Under the pieces are notes generated by a model. That model was not told the DNA's origin. It ran no database searches and worked only from the letters and a program-made list of their open reading frames with translations. The position numbers and the translations under genes were made by a program. From Hybos culiciformis (Eukaryota; Arthropoda; Insecta; Diptera; Hybotidae), in contig CAXFZM010000296.1 in the NCBI GenBank assembly GCA_964007475.1, forward strand, positions 1-64,000: a DNA stretch of 64,000 nt, read 5' to 3'. Below, in pieces: positions 21,987 to 33,417 of this stretch (positions are counted from its first letter, which is position 1; each line of letters starts with the position of its first letter).

Positions 21987-24281
21987 ATGTGCAACGATTT
22001 TCTTGGCTGCATCGGGATATCGATGTCCTGGATGACACAGCCAATAACATATTTTTTATATTTAACCGGATCGATATTAGCTCTTTTCCTAGCACTAATT
22101 TTACTAATGATTCTATGTCAACTACGTAGTTACTGCTTACTTAGGCAGGTTCTAGTATTACTAACATTAATACACAAAATACAGACTAGCGTAGTAATAA
22201 TAGAAGACCTATATCGACCAGTATACGACAATACCGAACTAAACATATATCCATTATACGAAAAAGAGGTGGAAATTTATGCATCAAAAATCCTAAAATA
22301 TAGTATATTATACCCAATCTTTGGAAAATCTTTAAAAAACGTCGAATTAATACACGAATGCGAAGACGGAATTTTAATCCCACCCATCCTAACTCCTAAT
22401 ATATCAGCAATCTCAATAAATAATAACAAAAAGCATCCATTAAGCTTAGTACTGCCAGATAACAAAAATTTTAATGAAATAGGAAGAGGACTAACACACA
22501 ACGAAAAGGCTAACATAAGAATGTTAAGTTCATTATATCCTGAATTAAGAGGATGGATTCTTCAACCTATACTTACAAAAGACCTAAAACTAGAATGGTT
22601 CTGCGAAGAACCAAAAATAGAAATTTTAACAGATGAAATCAAAATCACAGAAACTTTTGAAAATCTACCCATAATAGCTTTGGTAAGTTCAATTGAATTT
22701 AAAGAGGAATTCAAAGACTGTGAAACCTCTTTCTGTGAAGTCGGGTTATCAGGATTAGTAGAATTGTACAAAAAAATAAAAGGAATACCTCAAAGGGTAA
22801 AGAAGGAAACAGAAGAGACCGAAGGATGTACAACTTTCACATTGTTAGGCAAATGGGGATTCAACTACAATAGTTGCAAAATAGACCTAAATACCTTCAA
22901 AAATGATCTTGAAAATAGTAAACATGAAATTGAGCATTATAGCTCAGTAGTAGACCAACAATTAAAAAAAGAAAATGAAATATTCCAAAGAACAGACAAA
23001 ATTTTAAAAGAACTTAACTTCCAACAAGGAAAAATAGAAAAATATATACAGGATAAAATCCTAACAACCCAAAATACAATCCAAATAATAAATTTAATAA
23101 TTAATATTAAAACATGGAAATTAGAGCAAAAAAGCCATGTAGTAAATACCCTAGCCCATACCCAAGCAAGATCAATAGAAATTTTTGAGTCATTAAGACG
23201 ATGATTAAGTCTCCATCAATGGGTGGGAAAATGCATTGCCACCCAGGAATGTAACGAAATTAATGAATTTCTAAATAAAAAAATTGTATATTGGACAGAC
23301 CTGATAGCACATAATTTTAACCCTCACCCAACTTTGGTATACAAGAATGCCACCCCTTTCTTTATTTTTACAACTCCTACTAAAGTACAATGGAAGAAAC
23401 TTCCTACTTTAATCCTGCCTTCACTACAATTAAATTCAGGATGCCAATCTTTACAAAATTCACTATTCCTTTGTAAATCCTGTTACAAACAAAAATTCCA
23501 ATTTTTGACGGTAAATTTTAATAATACGAACAATCATCTTAAATCAAAAGGCAATAAAGTAGCATACATTAATAAAATCGAAAAAATTGAAAAATGTGTA
23601 TCCAATAAAGGAGATACAAATGTAACTTTAGAGACAATAGATAAATGCTTAATCCTAACAACAGAAGGAATAGAAATAGTACCCATTCACAGTTGTAGAC
23701 AAGAAAAAGTAATAAAAATTGAAGAAATCCTAACCCAATATCATATAAATGATATCCCTAACATATATAGCTTTAAAAATTATTCACTAGATATGCTGAT
23801 ATACAATAGCAGTAAAGTAAACTTTAGTTCACTACAGAAAAATTTCACTTATCAAAATCTAGTAAAATCCCTTACACAAAAGACATCCGAATTTGCAGAT
23901 CTCTCGCTAAACTTCAAAACCCATATTATAGCTGTACACAACACAAATATAGGCTTTAACATAGTAAATTTTCTTCTAATAATAGCCTGCATAACTTATA
24001 ACATAGTCACGAAATACTGGTTTAAAATCCAACATAAATTAACACTTCTTGCAAAGAACAAACGAACGAATGACAATAAAGACAAGAAAACTGACATAAT
24101 ACTTGAATTTACAGGAATAAAGGACGGAACAAATATTATACAACAGTATAGAATACCTACAAAGAAAGGCAGTAACTACCAATTAGAAAATGAAATTTTA
24201 GTAATACAAGACGAAACAAGCAAATCACTTAGTAGATACTCTAGAGTAAAAGAAATTCACATAAAGAAAAATGAAGTTTAA
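21987..24281 (+). pseudogene. env: env of the 12.8-kb element, one in-frame stop
   Basis: From the ATG at 21987 the frame runs to 24281 with a single in-frame TGA at 23202-23204. A hydrophobic segment near the N terminus (about residues 20-50, ILALFLALILLMIL) could be a signal or membrane anchor. A second one lies near the C terminus (about 23945-24010, FLLIIACITYNIV) and is followed by a basic tail. Cys residues cluster in the middle (CQSLQNSLFLCKSC). This layout is that of a retroviral-type envelope protein. The nested errantivirus sits just upstream and would remove its splice acceptor or leader, so expression is doubtful. Confidence 0.7.
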
Positions 24282-24387
24282 CAATATTTTAATTCTATTC
24301 TGTTTCTATTTCTATAAACTCTCTGTCTCTATTTTCTTCACTAATAAAGAATTTCTTTGGGAACAAAGGTGATGGTTTTTCAAAGAT

Positions 24388-24408
24388 CTAACATAAACAA
24401 TCTTTCAG
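24388..24408 (+). promoter_or_regulatory. Branch point and splice acceptor before the fourth ORF
   Basis: CTAAC (24388-24392) is followed by TCTTTCAG ending at 24408, immediately before the ATG at 24409. The layout suits a spliced subgenomic mRNA that starts the fourth ORF. Confidence 0.5.
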
Positions 24409-24897
24409 ATGTCTGACTTCGATACAAAGCTAATTGGCAATATCAAAACAAGTACTGGAGAAATCCGATGGTACACAAAAGATGAGAATCCAAAGCCAAT
24501 GAAAATCGAAAAATTCTGGAAGAAAACAGTAGAAAGAGAACCAAAAATTCCAAAAATAACAGAACCTCCAAAATTAGCCCCACTTAAACCAAAGGTGATA
24601 CCACGAGTGTCAATAGAAGAAGGTTTAAATCCTACACCGATGCTAGAAGCAATATTTGAAGGTGTAGAAATAAGACCAACCAAAAAGAAAGCAGCCTATG
24701 GATTCATGATTCAAGGCCCAATCTCAATGATTCGAGTGAGGATAACAAGAAACGGAAAGATCAGGTTAAGATGCAATAAAACGGGGGCTGTTAGAATAAT
24801 AGATAAAAGAAACAATACGATAAAAATGTTTCCAGGAACAACGGAAAAACAACCCAGTTCCGCAATAAGAAAGTATTATGAAGAGAATAGAGCATGA
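24409..24897 (+). CDS. Fourth (accessory) ORF of the 12.8-kb element
   Basis: An intact 162-codon ORF between env and the 3' LTR. I do not recognise it. The N-terminal half is rich in Lys, Pro and Glu (KPMKIEKFWKK, LKPKVIPRV). The C-terminal half has a run of likely beta strands with many Arg/Lys (SMIRVRITRNGKIRLRC, GAVRIID). There are no membrane segments, and the protein is basic overall, so RNA binding is conceivable. Its frame is intact while gag, pol and env are all broken. Env-bearing Gypsy elements usually stop after env, so an extra ORF is unusual. It is probably translated from a spliced RNA. Confidence 0.65.
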   Translation: MSDFDTKLIGNIKTSTGEIRWYTKDENPKPMKIEKFWKKTVEREPKIPKITEPPKLAPLKPKVIPRVSIEEGLNPTPMLEAIFEGVEIRPTKKKAAYGFMIQGPISMIRVRITRNGKIRLRCNKTGAVRIIDKRNNTIKMFPGTTEKQPSSAIRKYYEENRA

Positions 24898-25079
24898 GAC
24901 TATCTCAGGGCGGCTTCGAGCCCCACCAAATTTTAGAATAAATTTAAAAAAAAAAAAAAAAATAAAAAAAAAATAAAAATAACTTTTCAAAAATACAAAT
25001 TAGCTTTTAAATTTATAACAAGAACACCCGTTTTAGATTCAATCCATATACTTTTACAAGAATGAGATTGAACCTAATT
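24898..25079 (+). other. 3' untranslated segment of the 12.8-kb element
   Basis: An A-rich stretch (24944-24981), then TTTTACAAGAATGAGATTGAACCTAATT up to the 3' LTR. No clear polypurine tract touches the LTR, which is odd for an element that moved recently. Confidence 0.5.
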
Positions 25080-26375
25080 TGTTGCGGTGAATCTATATTA
25101 GATTAGGAATTAGAAAAAAAACTAGTAGAGATGATGAAAAAAATAAAAAAATTGCATCAGAATTTTTATACCTAGAAAGAATAAAAATAAATTGCAATTT
25201 TAACAAAAAAAAAAAAAAAAAAAATCAATTTTTTCTTTATGTGAAATATAGGTAGGTCAAGAACCTAAAAATATAGAAAGAAAAAAACGCAAATTTTACA
25301 CTTTACTGATCTACATTAAGAATTTTTTTTTGACAAGAATTTTTTTTTATGATGAAAGTGGTGGTAAAAAATTAATTTCTAAAACATATAAAAAGAAATG
25401 CATTTTTACAACAATTTCATGTAAAAAAAAATTCTTCAAACATAAAGAAAATTTTTTTTTACCGACAAGGTTTTTAAAGCCACCACTAGGAGAAAACAGA
25501 CCTAAAAAGCGCCACCACATACCATAACATTGCGGTGAAGACGCCTGTCGGCAACAAAAACAAACAGAATTAAGTCCTCAAAAGTAGGCAAATAGTAAAA
25601 AAATAGTAAAAATACTATAAAAAATTCAAAAGAAAATGTTTATATATATATGATAAAGTAAATTAAAACTTTAAATCATTACAAATAAAAATTTTTAGAT
25701 GAAACTAATATTTAATAAAAGATATATGAAATAGGAAATTGTAAAATAAAAATCCTATAATACAAGATTACAAACAGAAATATTTTTCAACCATTGTAAA
25801 TGAAGAACAATTCCAAACTGCTGTAATTAAGTTTTATTTAAGCTTATAAATTTTTTTAACTTTTTAATAAATTTAATGTAAACAGAATAAAAGAAAATGT
25901 CTTTACACTAAATTCACATCCACAGGTCCTAACAGGTACATTGAAATCCTGACGTAAGGTCCAGCTCAAGATGGCCATAGCCATAAGCTGAAGAATGACA
26001 ACATAGTCATTTAATTTTAAAATGTTTATTTTTATTTTTGGTCGGGGTTTCCTTTTTTTCTTCTTTTGCTATTATCTCAATTTTAAACCTTTTATCAGAG
26101 ACATCCTATAAACTATGTTATGAACCCTCTGGTGTTCACTGTCCTTACCCACCCACCGACGAGCTTAGACCCAGCCTTTGAACAGGATGTCCTTAGACAG
26201 CGGACTCAACACCAGATTAACAGTTGAAAATAGAGCACCTTCTCTTGCCTCTACCTTCACCAATTTCTCTTTTATCATAAGACATGATAAAAATCTTCAT
26301 GAGTTCATCTTGAACTCAGAATCTTTGTATTTATGTACACCCCCCGTAATCCAACATATAAAATTAATCATAACA
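25080..26375 (+). repeat. 3' LTR of the 12.8-kb element
   Basis: 1296 bp, matching 8161-9456 with a single noticed difference. It ends ATAACA and is followed by the TTTT duplication and the resumed LINE. Confidence 0.9.
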
Positions 26376-26902
26376 TTTTTCAACACTATATTTGGTATCT
26401 CATCTATTCCCGATGAGGTTTTATTACGTAGCTTTCTAAATATTGTTTTTAACCTACTCTTAGTTGTGAAGTAATTATTTAATGTTTGCGATTCTTCAAG
26501 ACAATTCGTTCTTTTTTCGTTTGAAAAATTTGTTACCGTAGTTTTAGGTTCTTCGTTGAGTTCATTAATTTTTCCTTCTATTACTAATTCTGTTTCTGTA
26601 TTTAGTTCTGTATTTTTCAAGGTGTGAGTTTCTTCCAATTGTTTTTCTAATAATTTCATTATTTGGTTCGGTTCTATAATTCGTACTGTATGTTCGTATG
26701 TTGTTAGTGTATTTTTGTCAATTCCTGCTCTGTCTAGAATATCACTTTCATCTACATCTATTCTCAGTTCATTGATTTTTCCTTGCTTTTGATTTCTAAA
26801 AATTTTATTTAATAGTGGAAACATATTTTTATGGTCTTTAGGAGAGATATTTTTTAGTATTTCTTTCCAGTAATTGTTAACATTCTGGTTAATATTTTGT
26901 TC
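26376..26902 (-). mobile_element. LINE, 5' (truncated) part
   Basis: Continues the minus-strand LINE frame from 8160. It reads the region before the RT fingers, ending in LRNKTSSGIDEIPNIVLKN, a typical start of the RT domain. The element is truncated at about 26902, followed by the second copy of the AATTATCACACACA target duplication (26903-26916). Confidence 0.85.
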
Positions 26903-26924
26903 AATTATCACACACACACACACA

Positions 26925-28040
26925 ATTGAATTTATTTTTTCTTAACTTGGTTTTTGATATATAAAAATTGGAATCGCAAATTAAAATTATTAAAATCTAA
27001 AACCCAAATCGAAATCAAGTTAGAACATGTTTTTGAAAAAATAATTTTTATCTTTGTAATTAATTTAACAAAATCAATTGAATCTCAAATTACAATCACC
27101 AGCTGCATATATTTGCTCGAATGTAAAATTACAATTGGAAGGTGTGGGAAATATATTAGACTCAGCATTTTTCGAATTCAGATTTTTTAATAGAAATCGA
27201 TTTTAAATTTTTCTACATGTTTTTAAAAAATGGATAATTACCTTTATAAATAATTTAATATAAAATTCAATTTGAATATTAAATTACATTTATCAGCATT
27301 TTTTTCACCTCAATTATAATTTCACAATTATTTGAAAATACATAATTATGTACATATACATATTAAATATGGCTCCACTTAAAATATTTTACTTAGAACT
27401 TTACTATTTTACGCGGCTCCACTTAAAATAATTTTCTTAGAACTTTACTATTTTACGCGGCTCCACTTGAAATAATTTACTTAGAACTTTATATACACGG
27501 CTCCACTTAAAATATTTTACTTAGAACTTTTTTTTACGCGGCTCCACTTAGAATAATTAGAACTTTATATACACGGATCCACTTAAATAAAATAATTCAC
27601 TATAATATAATACGCGGCTCCACTTAAATTTATCTAGAACTCTCATATAATACGCGGCTCCACTTAAATTTATCTAGAACTCTCATATAATACGCGGCTC
27701 CACTTAAATTTATCTAGAACTCTCATATAATACGCGGCTCCACTTAAATATATCCAGAACTCTCATATAATACGCGGCTCCGCTTAAATTTATCTAGAAC
27801 TCTCATATAATATACGGCTCCGCTTAAATTTATCCAGAACTCTCATATAATACGCGGCTCCGCATAAATTTATCCAGAACTCTCATATAATACGCGGCTC
27901 CGCATAAATTTATCCAGAACTCTCATATAATATACGGCCCGCTTAAATATATCCAGAACTCTCATATAATACGCGGCTCCGCACGGCTTCGCATAAATGG
28001 CTCCGCATATTTATCCAGAACTCTCCTAAACTATCTACTT
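26925..28040 (+). repeat. Right terminal arm of Polinton-like copy A
   Basis: After removal of the LINE and its contents, this arm follows directly on the protease and small-gene block at 5.2-6.2 kb. The inner part (about 27065-27360) resembles 48290-48370 of copy B. Repeats of a GGCTCCACTTAAA core follow, first with about 60-bp spacing (27370-27600) and then as a 40-bp tandem array (27600-28020). The end, AACTATCTACT at 28030-28040, is the same terminus as copy B. The left terminus is not in the window. Confidence 0.7.
27600..28020 (+). repeat. 40-bp terminal tandem array, copy A
   Basis: About ten 40-bp units of the form TACGCGGCTCCACTTAAA ... AGAACTCTCATATAA. They are homologous to the arrays at 28732-28985 and 49251-49589, but with GGCTCC where those have GGATCC. 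Confidence 0.85.
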
Positions 28041-28731
28041 ATAATAAAAATAAAAACTAATAAAATAAATTAAATGCAGAGAGCAGAAGATCTATAAGGA
28101 AAACTGGACCCGCGCCTGTTAAATAAAATAAAAGAAACCCCTCAAGCCGGTCCAAAACCTTTATTTATTGTTGGTCAGGAAAGAAAAATTGTTTCCCTGG
28201 AGCAATATCGACACAGAAAACCAACAGAGTCCAAATTACCAGATTCTCCAACGAAAATAGTAAATAAAAATAAAAAGAAGGGTGCTGGAAAACAAAAAAA
28301 AATTAAACCAACAAATAAAAAACCTATTTCGACTTCGGGAGATGCCCGGAGTCTCAACAGATTATAAAAAAGAATTAAGTGCACAAATAGAAGCAGTAAG
28401 ACAAAAAAAATTAACAAATAGGATTGACAAAAGTAGCTTAAATATCAAAAGTATAAATTTTGATAACAAATAAAAATTTACAAAAAAAAAAAAACAAAAA
28501 AACTTATGAGAAAAAATTGCAGTGCACAATAAGCAATTTAAAAAAAAAAAAAAAAAAATTTTATATGAGTAAAAGACAATTATTGGCACGAAATAGGTAA
28601 AATACAATCTAAAAGCGAAGCCCCTTCCAACACAGGAACGGTGGTAAATAAAGTTGATATTACCCCAGTAACAATTTTGGTTTATATTATTACGACTATC
28701 ATCATAATAGCCCTGTTCTACAAAATGTATA
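28041..28731 (+). pseudogene. Remnant of an unrecognised coding unit with a membrane tail
   Basis: Lies between two Polinton-like termini. An open frame at about 28098-28366 (starting GKLDPRLLNK, ending in a Lys-rich tail) overlaps a second at 28282-28473. A third, 28569-28736, has DITPVTILVYIITTIIIIAL, a clear membrane segment near its C terminus. The third frame is cut by the insertion of copy B at 28732 and resumes in phase at 49596. I do not recognise the protein; an envelope-like or other membrane protein of an older element is possible. TATAAT at 28041 would be copy A's right target duplication. Confidence 0.5.
28726..28731 (+). repeat. Target-site duplication of copy B, left
   Basis: TGTATA here and at 49590-49595. 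Six-bp duplications and 5'-AG termini are Polinton hallmarks. Confidence 0.75.
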
Positions 28732-28985
28732 AGTAGATAGTTTATGAGAGTTCTGGACCAATGTGCGGATCCATTTAAGCGGATCCATGCGGATCCTCGT
28801 ATTATATGAGAGTTCTAGACCAATTTAAGCGGATCCTCGTATTATATGAGAGTTCTAGACCAATTTAAGCGGATCCTCGTATTATATGAGAGTTCTAGAC
28901 CAATTTAAGCGGATCCTCGTATTATATGAGAGTTCTAGATAAATTTAAGCGGATCCGCGTATTATATGAGAGTTCTAGATAAATT
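28732..28985 (-). repeat. 40-bp terminal tandem array, left arm
   Basis: About six units with a period of exactly 40 (ATTATATGAGAGTTCTAGAC recurs at 28801, 28841 and so on). It is inverted relative to 49251-49589. Confidence 0.85.
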
Positions 28986-29880
28986 TAAGCGGATCCATGC
29001 GGATCCATAATATTTAAGCGGATCCATATTTAAGCGGATCCATATTTAAGCGGATCCATATTAAGTTTTAAGTGGATTATTTAAGCAAATTATTTAAGTG
29101 GATTATTTAGACGAATTTTTTAAGTGGATTAAAGGTATTTATTTTGGTGGATTATTTAAATAAATAGTTGAATTTTTTAAGTGGATTATTTATGTGGATT
29201 ATTTAAGCGGATTATTAAGGTGAATTTTTTTAACTGAATTATTTAAGCGGACTATTAAAAGGTGAATTTTTTTAACTGGATTATTTAAGCGGATTATTAA
29301 GGTGAATTTTTCTGAGTGGATTATTTAAGCGGATTATTTAAGCGGATTATTAAAGTGAATTATTTAAGTGAATTATTTAAGAGGATTATTAAAGTGAATT
29401 ATTTAAGTGGATTATTAAAGTTAATTTTTTAAGCGAATTATTTAAGTGAATTTTTTAATCGGATTATTTAAGTGGATTATTTAAGCGGATTATTAAGGTG
29501 AATTTTTTAAGTGGATTTTAAGTGGATTATTTAAGCAATTTATTTAAGTTGATTATTTAGATACATTTTTTAATTAGGCTACAGGTAGTTTAAATAAGTA
29601 GGTTAAAGGTGGTTTAAATAAATAGGTGAATTATTTAAGTGGATTATAGGTGAATTTTTTAAGTGGATTATTTAGATGGATTATTTAAACGGATTTCGAA
29701 TTATTTAAGCGGAGCCGTGTGTTAAGTAAATTATTTTAAGTGGAGCCGTGTATTAGTAAATTATTTTAAGTAATGAAAGTTATACCTAAGTGGATTATTT
29801 AAGCAGAGCCGTGTGTTAAGTAAATTATTTTAAGTGAATCAGCGCATTTGATTCAAGTTTAAGTGGAGCCATATTTATAT
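28986..29880 (-). repeat. Inner degenerate repeat tract, left arm
   Basis: Dozens of short, imperfect units around AAGCGGATTATTT and AAGTGAATTATTT, ending in GTGGAGCCATAT at about 29870. It mirrors 48360-49250. Confidence 0.8.
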
Positions 29881-31527
29881 GTATTTTCAAATAATTATAA
29901 TTGATGTGTAAAAATGCTGACAACTGTAATTTGAGATTCGAATTAATTTTTATATTAAAGTATTTTAATTAAATTATATATATAAAAGTTAAGTTGAGTT
30001 AGAAGAAATTTTTTCTATTTCAATTAATTTTTACATTAAAATATTTAAATTAAAATATATATATAAAAGTTAAGCAAAGTTAGAAGACATTTTTTTTCTA
30101 TTTGGTGGATTATTTAAGTGGAATAAGTTAAGTGGATATTTTTTCGTGGTATTTGTGAATTATAAATCGTTGGAGCTGCATGTATGTGTGAAAAGTGGAT
30201 TATTCCAGGAACCATATTAAATGGATAATTTTAAGTTAAGTTGAGTGGACTTTTAAATGGTTTGCAGATTCACATAAGTTTTTGTGTTATATTTTATGTA
30301 TAAGAGAATGTAAGCATTTTCAAATAATTATGAAATTGTAAAAATACCGACAAATGTTATTGATTATTTGAAATTAATTGAGTTATCATTGTATGTGTAA
30401 TACATGTGATAATATTTAATTACTAATTAGATATTCGAAAATATAAAAAAAAAAACAATTTTTATTCAGCTTGGTATACGATAATTATTATACAAACTTG
30501 TTTTAAAAAATCGTAAACTTAAAAAAAAGTGAAAATTTAAAATCTAATTCAATCAAAAATAATTTTTTAATTTTTTGACTAATGTGCACAATACTAATAC
30601 TTTTTTAATTTTCTTTAAAACAAAAAAATTTAACTGCGCCAGAAATTGAAGCAATTTATTTAAAACTTCGAGAAATATTTTTAATATTAATAATAATATT
30701 TTTCACAAACCAAATTTAAAATAAATTGGAAAAATTACAAAATTAAAAAAAATAAAAAAATAAATAAATCATAAAAAATTAAGAAACAAAAATGTTTCAT
30801 AAATACTTTAATTCAAAAATAAGATTCGAACAAAAAAAATATCATTTAACTCAAAAAATGAAATTAAAAAAAAAAAAATCAAAAATATTAATTCGACTAT
30901 GAATTCTTCTTTATATCAAAATTTGAAATTGCATTTAAATGAAACATACAAAAACTTTCATTTATTATTTTGTGACATCAAATAATATAATTTCCCCAAA
31001 TTAAGTTTGAAAACTCGATTCGAAAAATTATAAAATTTAAATTAGTGAATAAAAATTAGTTTTGATTAAAGTAAAAACAATAAAAAATAATTTCGCTAAA
31101 AATTGAAAGTCGAATTAAGTATATAGCTCGTCCTAAATAAATAACTAAATAATTTCAAAATGAAAATCAACTTTTATTTCTAATTTCAAAAATAATTTCG
31201 CAGTTTCGTGAATTTTATAATTAAAGTATGAGATAAAATTAAAAATATAAATTTGATTAACCTGTATTAGAAAAATTCAATTCAATTTCAAATGTTTCAA
31301 TTCAATTTCAAAAGCTTCCCTAAATAAAAAATACAGACACAACATTTTGTTATTAAAATCTTTATTAGACATATTGATAATTTCAAGGTAAATAATTTAT
31401 TAGTTAAGATAATATGTAAATAAAAATTATAATTAAAGCTAAAAATAAAGTAAATATATCTTTTTTAAATTACAGCTTTTCTTCACTTAAAAAAATTTAG
31501 AAATTCGACCACCATCATACTAAGCTC
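29881..31527. other. Left-arm AT-rich spacer, no gene
   Basis: Mirrors 46719-48359 almost exactly. No ORF of note. It includes the downstream flank of the left-arm gene, with an AATAAAG-type signal (reverse strand) near 31360. Confidence 0.6.
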
Positions 31528-32168
31528 CTATTCATCCTCATCATCATCGTCATTACCATCATAGCCACTATCTGATGACATAACACTGTCCCATTCATCC
31601 TCATCATCATTACTATTATCACCATCATCCTCCATAAGATTATAGGGGTAATCTTCATCACCACTGCTTATTATACCATCATCCTGCTCGTCTTCTTCAG
31701 AATCAGCAACATCATTCTCATCATCACTGCTTATTATACCAACATCCTGCTCCTCTTCTTTAGAATCAGCACCACCATTCTCATCATCACTGCTTATTAT
31801 CTCCACAAGATCGCAATATTGCAGGAATATATATTTGTGGCCATTAATCGTATTACTGATCACATCGGTCTGAAAAATATATATATATAAAATACTGATA
31901 AATATATAAAACAAAAAAAAAAAAAAAGATAAAAATTAAGAACAAAAAACTAAAGAAAAAAAAAATTTTGACTCACCGGGAAATCTGCCTCAGGAATCAT
32001 ATTTGTAATCATTACAAAATGATCGGTACCGAATTCACAAACATAAATTATTACTCGTCGATACATTTGGACGAATTCCGCGAGATCATCTGCAAGAGGA
32101 CGATCATTAATACTCCGAAAACGAGTTAAAATAAAATTAAATAAGTTCATACAATCAAAATCAATCAT
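31528..32168 (-). CDS. Two-exon acidic-tail protein, left arm
   Basis: Minus strand. Exon 1 is 32168-31977 (64 codons), with donor CG|GTGAGT; exon 2 is 31869-31528 after TTTTTCAG. The product is 177 residues and, by eye, nearly identical to the right-arm copy (one Leu/Val difference near the start of exon 2). The conserved N-terminal domain is the same length as in copy A; the tail is shorter and has three ISSDDEN-type repeats, ending SSDSGYDG plus acidic residues. Unlike the other two copies, the conserved TATA-containing upstream region is missing, because the arm is deleted above about 32220, so it may be silent. Function unknown. Confidence 0.7.
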
Positions 32169-32344
32169 TCTTATTGTCAAATATTATAAAATATAAAATC
32201 AAATATTCTCAATATTCTCTTTAAAAGAAAATTTAATTTTAAATTCGCATATTAAAAGATTTTTATATAACTATTTTTATTTTTTTATATCTTACCCATG
32301 TAATATCATCATGAAGGATCTGTTAAAACTGATATATCAATTAA

Positions 32345-32387
32345 ATACTGTGGGGGAATCGAACCAGGGAAAAAAGCACCTCTCTAG
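32345..32387 (-). other. tRNA-like module, left arm, split by insertion
   Basis: The B-box half (32355-32365 on the minus strand) is cut at CTAG by the LTR element. The A-box half resumes at 42766-42812. It is homologous to 44329-44410. Confidence 0.6.
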
Positions 32388-33008
32388 TGTAGTGATATTG
32401 TTATCACTAACGTTAAAATCAAACTAAATTTATAAAAATTTTAATTATTTTTTGAACCCAAAAAATGTATATTTTAAATAAGAATTACTGTAAATTATAA
32501 TTAATTTGATTGGGCAACCAATCATATTAGGATATAGTAAACTATTTCATATTACATAAGAAAATTAATTATATAAACTAAATTGTATATAATATTTATA
32601 TATAGAATATAAGAAATTTAGTACATAAGATTTTGTATAAATAAGATTGAAATTAGAAAATTAAATCAGATTCATACCAAATCTCATCTTTTTATAAACG
32701 GCTTCCCTGAGCTATACAATACAGGTAAGATAGCTTTCCGAGCAATATAATACGGATAACCGGCTGAATACAGCCAAAACGAAAGCGCGTCCCGCTCTAA
32801 TAGGACAAACCGGCTGAATACAGCCTAGACAATAGGATCTCTATAATGACATGCTTGTGGTCATTATAGATTAGGGAATTCAATAGGCCTCAGATGTCTT
32901 GGACAACATAGATGTCCAACCCATGATCCATGATAATAAATAATTAATCATAAAGAAGAAAGTAAATAAAAACATTCCTTTAAATGAGAAAACATTTTTT
33001 CCTTTACA
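32388..33008 (+). repeat. 5' LTR of the intact Gypsy element
   Basis: TGTAGTGATATTG ... CCTTTACA, 621 bp, same length as 42145-42765. It contains two copies of an ACCGGCTGAATACAGCC motif (about 32759 and 32809). Confidence 0.9.
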
Positions 33009-33025
33009 TGGCGATCCTGCAAACC
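33009..33025 (+). other. Primer-binding site of the intact Gypsy element
   Basis: TGGCGATCCTGCAAACC directly follows the LTR. I cannot assign the tRNA with confidence. Confidence 0.6.
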
Positions 33026-33417
33026 GCAAAACTTATAATATAATACAGAACCAATATAACATAGAACCAAGAATTTTAAAAGATGGAACAACAACAACAG
33101 CAATTAACCAAAATCACAATTAGAAAAATTAAACAAGACCGACATTTACACAAAACTTCGACAAAAATGACCAAAATGTTTAACAAAAACTTTAATCACA
33201 TACAAAACACAAAAAATAAAAAATAAAATTGTTCAAAAAAAAACACACGAAGCAGTCATAGAACTGCCTACAGAAGTTTATACTTAAAGATTTAAAATAT
33301 GCAACAACAGTGGCTACAAATGATGGGCTGCTGAGTACAAAATGTAAATTAAAATATTTTACCCTCTACCAAAAAAACGCACAACGCGGCTAAAGAAGTA
33401 TAAACTTCAAAAAAATT

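Larger units (their letters stand above)
8161..26375 (+). mobile_element. Env-bearing Ty3/Gypsy LTR retroelement (Osvaldo/Ulysses-like?), about 12.8 kb
   Basis: Two 1296-bp LTRs (TG...CA), a tRNA-Lys-type primer site, gag, pol, env and a fourth ORF lie in order on the plus strand. The target duplication is TTTT, within a T run of the LINE. The element length excludes the nested errantivirus at 16526-21954. The LTRs differ at only one position that I noticed (A at about 9383, G at about 26302). Long LTRs, a Lys primer site and env after pol recall the Osvaldo/Ulysses lineage; that lineage call is inference. Several frame breaks make this copy defective. Confidence 0.85.

Noticed and set aside
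27600..28020. Regular 40-bp repeats resembling a CRISPR array
   Set aside because: Whole units repeat without unique spacers, the array ends at a transposon terminus, and the context is eukaryotic.
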